A stretch of 9,674 nt of DNA. It comes from Myxococcales bacterium. GTDB lineage: Bacteria > Myxococcota_C > UBA6777. Below are positions 7,249 through 9,674 of the stretch, in pieces. The position numbers were made by a program, and so were the translations under genes. Below the pieces are notes generated by a model. The model saw only the letters and a program-made list of their open reading frames with translations, was not told the origin of the DNA and searched no databases. Each line of letters starts with the position of its first letter. Position 1 is the stretch's first letter. Location: contig JALTMC010000866.1 in the NCBI GenBank assembly GCA_027005175.1, positions 1-9,674 of the forward strand, read 5' to 3'.

Positions 7249-8019
7249 TCAATCCTGGCGAATCCGAAAGATCCAAACCAGCTTTGCCATGTTTTTCAAC
7301 ACATTGGGGACTCGTTTCCAGAGGTTGATGCTGGGCTGTCGCTTCTCAATGACCTGGAGTGGTATTTCTTTGATTCGGAGTTCGTGTGTGCGCTCAGCCC
7401 GAATGACCAACTCGGATGTAAACAGGTCTTTATCAACGATGCAGGCTTCGACCACACGCAACAATCGGTCCCGTCGAAAGGCTTTGAGCCCGTGGGTATC
7501 CGTTCCTTCAAAGCCAACCAGGATCTGGAGCATATTGTTGAGGATCTTGCTGGCAGAGTTTCGCATCCAGCCCCGTTCATCCAATGCGCCGGACAGCAGC
7601 TTGCTACCAATCACCATATCGGCCGCATCCTGGCGAAGGATCGCGATGGCGTTGCGGTAAAATGTGGTGTCGCAAAGGTCGATCTCATCCGAGATCACAA
7701 ACTTTCCTCTGGCTTCCAGGATTCCAAGGCGTAGAGCTTTGCCATAGTTGGGCTCGCCTACTGTGAGATAGCGCACCTTGGAAAATCGGTCACAGAGGTT
7801 TTTTATGAGAGCGACAGTGGCGTCTCGGCTCCCATTTTCGCACAAGATGATCTCATAAGACCAATCCATCTCTTCCAACGCCGAGACGAGATCTTCCACA
7901 GAGGAGGTGATAATTCCTTCCTCATTGTACACAGGAATCACGATACTTATTTCACGATCATGGAGGCCATCTCGCTGCTCCAATGGTGGGTGTCCTGATT
8001 TGTCTTTCGTCTCGCTCAT
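7249..8019 (-). CDS. Family 2 glycosyltransferase (DPM1/polyprenyl-phosphate-sugar type)
   Basis: With the ATG at 8017-8019 this is 256 residues. A GTG three codons upstream (8026-8028) is also open. I prefer the ATG because GGAG lies just ahead (spacing only three bases), while the GTG has no site. The GT-A fold is clear: ISIVIPVYNEE at the N-terminus, ILCENGSRDATV (nucleotide-sugar binding, ENGS in place of the commoner DDGS), NYGKALRLGILEARGKFVI, then SDEIDL where family members have the metal-binding DADL-type motif, and DTHGLKAFRRD, the acceptor/catalytic region typical of polyprenyl-phosphate mannosyl- or glucosyltransferase relatives. No C-terminal membrane helices follow, so it is a soluble catalytic domain acting at the inner face of the membrane. 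Donor and acceptor cannot be told. It is the first gene of the operon, 13 bases before the next start, so it shares the transcript with the MoxR-vWA genes. Confidence 0.92.
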   Translation of the reverse strand: MSETKDKSGHPPLEQRDGLHDREISIVIPVYNEEGIITSSVEDLVSALEEMDWSYEIILCENGSRDATVALIKNLCDRFSKVRYLTVGEPNYGKALRLGILEARGKFVISDEIDLCDTTFYRNAIAILRQDAADMVIGSKLLSGALDERGWMRNSASKILNNMLQILVGFEGTDTHGLKAFRRDRLLRVVEACIVDKDLFTSELVIRAERTHELRIKEIPLQVIEKRQPSINLWKRVPNVLKNMAKLVWIFRIRQD

Positions 8020-8040
8020 AGGCTCCACGTTCTAGCAGGG

Positions 8041-8058
8041 GCATCGCTCCTGCGATGC
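8041..8058 (-). promoter_or_regulatory. Leader hairpin with AGGA loop before the glycosyltransferase gene
   Basis: GCATCGC and GCGATGC form a perfect seven-base-pair stem. Read on the - strand, as in the operon transcript, the four-base loop is AGGA. It sits about 22 bases upstream of the preferred ATG, within the 5' leader. A GGA presented in a hairpin loop is the shape recognised by CsrA/RsmA-type translation regulators, and a stem here could also affect ribosome access. There is no T run, so it is not a terminator. The regulatory role is inferred from shape alone. Confidence 0.45.
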
Positions 8059-8234
8059 AGTTCTCTTTCAACAGTCAAGTCAAACGTCATCCGTTCTTCG
8101 ACGAGCCATTGTTGGTGATTTGGCTTGCAGAGTCAAGCGCAGCAGGCTTTGTTGAACTCGAAGTACCGCAGAAATACAGAGCTATTTGGAGGGGGGCGTG
8201 TCTTTGATGGAGAGGCTGTGGGACCAAATCGCTT

Positions 8235-8253
8235 GCTCTCTCGCTCTGAGAGC
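8235..8253. repeat. Small inverted repeat in the divergent intergenic region
   Basis: GCTCTC (8235-8240) pairs with GAGAGC (8248-8253) across a seven-base loop. The stem is short and no function is apparent. It may be chance in a region rich in CTCT words. Confidence 0.25.
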
Positions 8254-8271
8254 CACTGCTCTTTGGGTGAG

Positions 8272-8286
8272 TCTCCTGGAAGGAGG
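8272..8286 (+). promoter_or_regulatory. Hairpin masking a perfect AGGAGG site before a start-stop pair
   Basis: CTCCT (8273-8277) pairs with AGGAG (8281-8285) across a GGA loop, with a possible T-G pair outside. The second arm is part of AGGAGG (8281-8286), an ideal ribosome-binding sequence, yet what follows is ATG at 8288-8290 and TGA at 8291-8293, one base after the site. A GTG at 8290 gives only four codons. So no protein is made from it. It lies upstream of the promoter proposed for the outer-membrane protein gene and may have no role. Confidence 0.25.
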
Positions 8287-8315
8287 AATGTGAACTTCGG
8301 ATAAGAAACACTTTT

Positions 8316-8344
8316 TTGTAATTTTGGCTGAACCATGTTATAGG
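8316..8344 (+). promoter_or_regulatory. Candidate sigma-70 promoter for the outer-membrane protein gene
   Basis: TTGTAA (8316-8321, four of six matches to TTGACA) and TATAGG (8339-8344, four of six to TATAAT) are 17 bases apart in the most AT-rich part of the intergenic region. Transcription would start near 8351, leaving a leader of about 36 bases before the ATG. The boxes are weak, so this is only the best candidate seen. Confidence 0.35.
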
Positions 8345-8386
8345 TGAATGCTCTACAACGCATGTGAATAGCGAGGACGAAAGTTT

Positions 8387-9674
8387 ATGACGGATTCTGT
8401 GCACTCTCTACCTGTTCGAAGTAAAAAGAATTTCCAGTGGTTGTTGGTTTTGGCTATTTGGGTTCTTTGGACCACTCCAGCTTGGGCACAATCAACCCCT
8501 TCTGACTCAACAGCTTTTCAGCTGCAACAATTTCGTCCTTGGGGCGACCCCGACGGTCTCTTTCAGGCACAATCAGGTGCCTCCCTCGGACAGTGGAACT
8601 TTAAAGTAGGTCTGTACTTGAACTATGCGAAGGACCCGCTGATCCTTCGTGTCTTGCAAGGGAACTCTGTTATCGCTGCGCCCTCCGAGCGTATCAATAT
8701 CATTGAGCATCAGGTTGCTGCCGATCTGATGTTTGGGATCGGTTTCTTTGATTGGTTGGACCTGGAAGTTCAAATCCCAGTGACATTCTATCAGTTCTTT
8801 GACAGTAGCCCTTCAGGGGGATTGCATCCAGCCGTTGCGGGTACACTTCAAAACCGAAATCTCACAGGAACGTTCTTTTCCGATATCAAGATCGGAGTGA
8901 AACTCCGAGCCTTAAACGAAAAAGAACACTGGATGAATCTCGCATTCAAGATCTATCTCGGTATACCCAGTGGAAACAAAGAATCCTTCAATGGCGAAGA
9001 AACCGTATCGTTTGGGGCATCTTTGTTGATGAACAAGAGAGTTGGAATTGCCAACCTCACCTTAAATATTGGTTACCGCTTTCTTCCACGCACTCAGTTT
9101 GTCAACCTCGTGATCTCACATGAGCTGACTTATGGTCTTGGTGTTGGCGTTGAGGCGATTAAAAAACGGTTGGAACTCATCGCAGAATTATCCGGTGCAA
9201 CAGCCCTTACAGAGAATGTGTCTGTTGCTTCTGCACCGATGGAGGCCTTGCTGGGAGCGCGTATTTATTTGCTAAAGAGAAGCAAAGCGCTCGCTCTGAA
9301 CCTTGGTGTGGGGCTACCACTCCTTCCCGGATATGGTACTCCGCAAGTTCGAGTCTTTGCTGGTTTGACGTTCGCTCGTCAGGTCTTTGATCAAGACAAA
9401 GACGGTATTCCTGATGAAGAAGACAAGTGCCCGAAAGTTCCCGGTCCACGTGATAATATGGGTTGCCCATGGCCCGACACCGACGGTGACGGACTTACAG
9501 ACAATATCGACAAATGTCCCAAACGTTTTGGTCCCAAGAAAAACAAGGGTTGTCCCTGGGGTGACTTTGATAAAGATGGCTTAAAAGACAATGTGGATAA
9601 GTGTCCCAAGAGACCTGGACCGATCGAGAACAAAGGTTGTCCCTGGCCCGACCGTGACGGCGACGGCATTCACG
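8387..9674 (+). CDS. Outer-membrane beta-barrel protein with TSP3-like Ca/Cys repeats, probable OmpA family (3' end outside window)
   Basis: The frame is open from the ATG at 8387 to the window edge (429 codons). GAGGA at 8373-8377 lies nine bases before the start. Residues 1-34 are a Sec signal peptide: basic RSKK, hydrophobic [11 protein letters not shown], and cleavage after PAWA, before QS. Residues of about 65-333 show alternating hydrophobic strands with aromatic girdles ([71 protein letters not shown]), as in an outer-membrane barrel. From residue 335 come three complete 29-residue repeats and the start of a fourth. Proteins of this layout usually end in an OmpA C-terminal domain that binds peptidoglycan; that part would lie beyond the window. 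The expected role is anchoring the outer membrane to the wall, possibly with pore activity. The gene is read divergently from the MoxR-vWA operon and shows no functional link to it. Confidence 0.93.
   Translation, partial: MTDSVHSLPVRSKKNFQWLLVLAIWVLWTTPAWAQSTPSDSTAFQLQQFRPWGDPDGLFQAQSGASLGQWNFKVGLYLNYAKDPLILRVLQGNSVIAAPSERINIIEHQVAADLMFGIGFFDWLDLEVQIPVTFYQFFDSSPSGGLHPAVAGTLQNRNLTGTFFSDIKIGVKLRALNEKEHWMNLAFKIYLGIPSGNKESFNGEETVSFGASLLMNKRVGIANLTLNIGYRFLPRTQFVNLVISHELTYGLGVGVEAIKKRLELIAELSGATALTENVSVASAPMEALLGARIYLLKRSKALALNLGVGLPLLPGYGTPQVRVFAGLTFARQVFDQDKDGIPDEEDKCPKVPGPRDNMGCPWPDTDGDGLTDNIDKCPKRFGPKKNKGCPWGDFDKDGLKDNVDKCPKRPGPIENKGCPWPDRDGDGIH
9389..9674 (+). repeat. 87-base tandem repeats encoding DxDxDG/Cys calcium-type units
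   Basis: Units begin at 9389, 9476, 9563 and 9650 (the last is cut by the window edge). Each encodes 29 residues of the form DxDxDGxxDxxDKCPKxxGPxxNxGCPWx, which matches the thrombospondin type 3-like linker repeats of OmpA-family proteins. The aspartates fit Ca2+ binding, and the two cysteines per unit (DKCP and GCPW) could form a disulfide in the periplasm. The units are much better conserved as protein than as DNA, which suggests old repeats kept by selection. Confidence 0.88.

Larger units (their letters stand above)
8020..8386. other. Divergent intergenic region between the operon and the outer-membrane protein gene
   Basis: This stretch of about 360 bases separates two genes read outward, so it should hold both promoters. 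On the + strand I see a candidate sigma-70 promoter at 8316-8344. On the - strand a TTGACTTGAC direct repeat (complement of about 8074-8083) lies roughly 55-65 bases before the glycosyltransferase start, but no good -10 box follows at the right distance. It also holds three small hairpins (8041-8058, 8235-8253, 8272-8286). Short open frames on both strands have no credible ribosome site or protein-like composition. No RNA gene is recognised. Confidence 0.6.

Noticed and set aside
7199-7734. Two overlapping + strand frames (153 and 165 codons) opposite the glycosyltransferase.
   Set aside because: The - strand frame carries an unmistakable GT2 fold; the + strand frames are its shadows with no family motif.
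7958-8044. A short - strand upstream frame (28 codons) starting at 8044 and overlapping the glycosyltransferase start out of frame, with AGGAG two bases before its ATG.
   Set aside because: The site is too close to the ATG, the region folds as a hairpin, and nothing shows it is translated; a leader peptide is possible but unsupported.
8055-8207. A 50-codon + strand frame in the divergent intergenic region.
   Set aside because: It starts inside the leader hairpin, has no ribosome site, and its peptide shows no motif; not enough to call a gene.
8087-8404. A 105-codon - strand frame covering the intergenic region and the start of the outer-membrane protein gene.
   Set aside because: It overlaps the well-supported start and signal peptide of the + strand gene and has a low-complexity, unpatterned product.
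9391-9669. A repetitive 92-codon - strand frame opposite the Cys repeats.
   Set aside because: Its repeats are only the antisense reflection of the DxDxDG/Cys units.

Overview
The window suggests a Gram-negative, complex-lifestyle bacterium, most plausibly from the Myxococcota, Bradymonadota or another former deltaproteobacterial group. The clues are an outer-membrane barrel protein with Cys-rich calcium-type repeats, a C2 domain protein, and a MoxR-vWA operon of the sort enriched in large, social or predatory bacterial genomes. Base composition is moderate (about 50-57% G+C in the rows I counted). The lineage call is inference only.

Layout. At the left edge (2-334, + strand) is the 3' end of a gene whose visible part is a C2 domain. 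It is followed by a short AT-rich + strand reading frame (455-691) that holds only the N-terminal part and SAM-binding motif I of an adenine-type DNA methyltransferase, and is probably a relic. A 93-base gap with nested TTCGA-type repeats separates this from the convergent operon.

The main content is a tightly packed six-gene operon on the - strand, read from about 8019 down to 785. In transcription order it encodes a family 2 glycosyltransferase, a 348-residue unrecognised helical protein, a 701-residue unrecognised protein (beta-rich front, Pro-rich linker, helical tail), a RavA/MoxR-type AAA+ ATPase, a large protein with a C-terminal von Willebrand A-like domain, and a small acidic helical protein. 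Gaps are 13, 19 and 32 bases, and the last two junctions overlap by one base (TGATG and TAATG). MoxR plus a vWA protein with the GGYxGLxxRG / ELLYY-type signature, flanked by several lineage-specific partners, matches the MoxR-vWA 'ternary systems' predicted by comparative genomics to be chaperone-based conflict or stress systems. The ATPase would remodel a target presented by the vWA protein, and the 701-, 348- and 175-residue proteins would be system-specific adaptors or sensors. No FtsH protease, recognisable beta-propeller, GTPase or toxin effector lies in the window, and a glycosyltransferase in first position is unusual.

A 358-base divergent intergenic region (hairpins, one candidate promoter) separates the operon from a + strand gene starting at 8387. 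That gene encodes an exported outer-membrane barrel protein followed by 29-residue DxDxDG/Cys repeats; it runs off the right edge and probably ends in an OmpA-type peptidoglycan-binding domain. No tRNA, rRNA, CRISPR array, insertion sequence or canonical intrinsic terminator was found.
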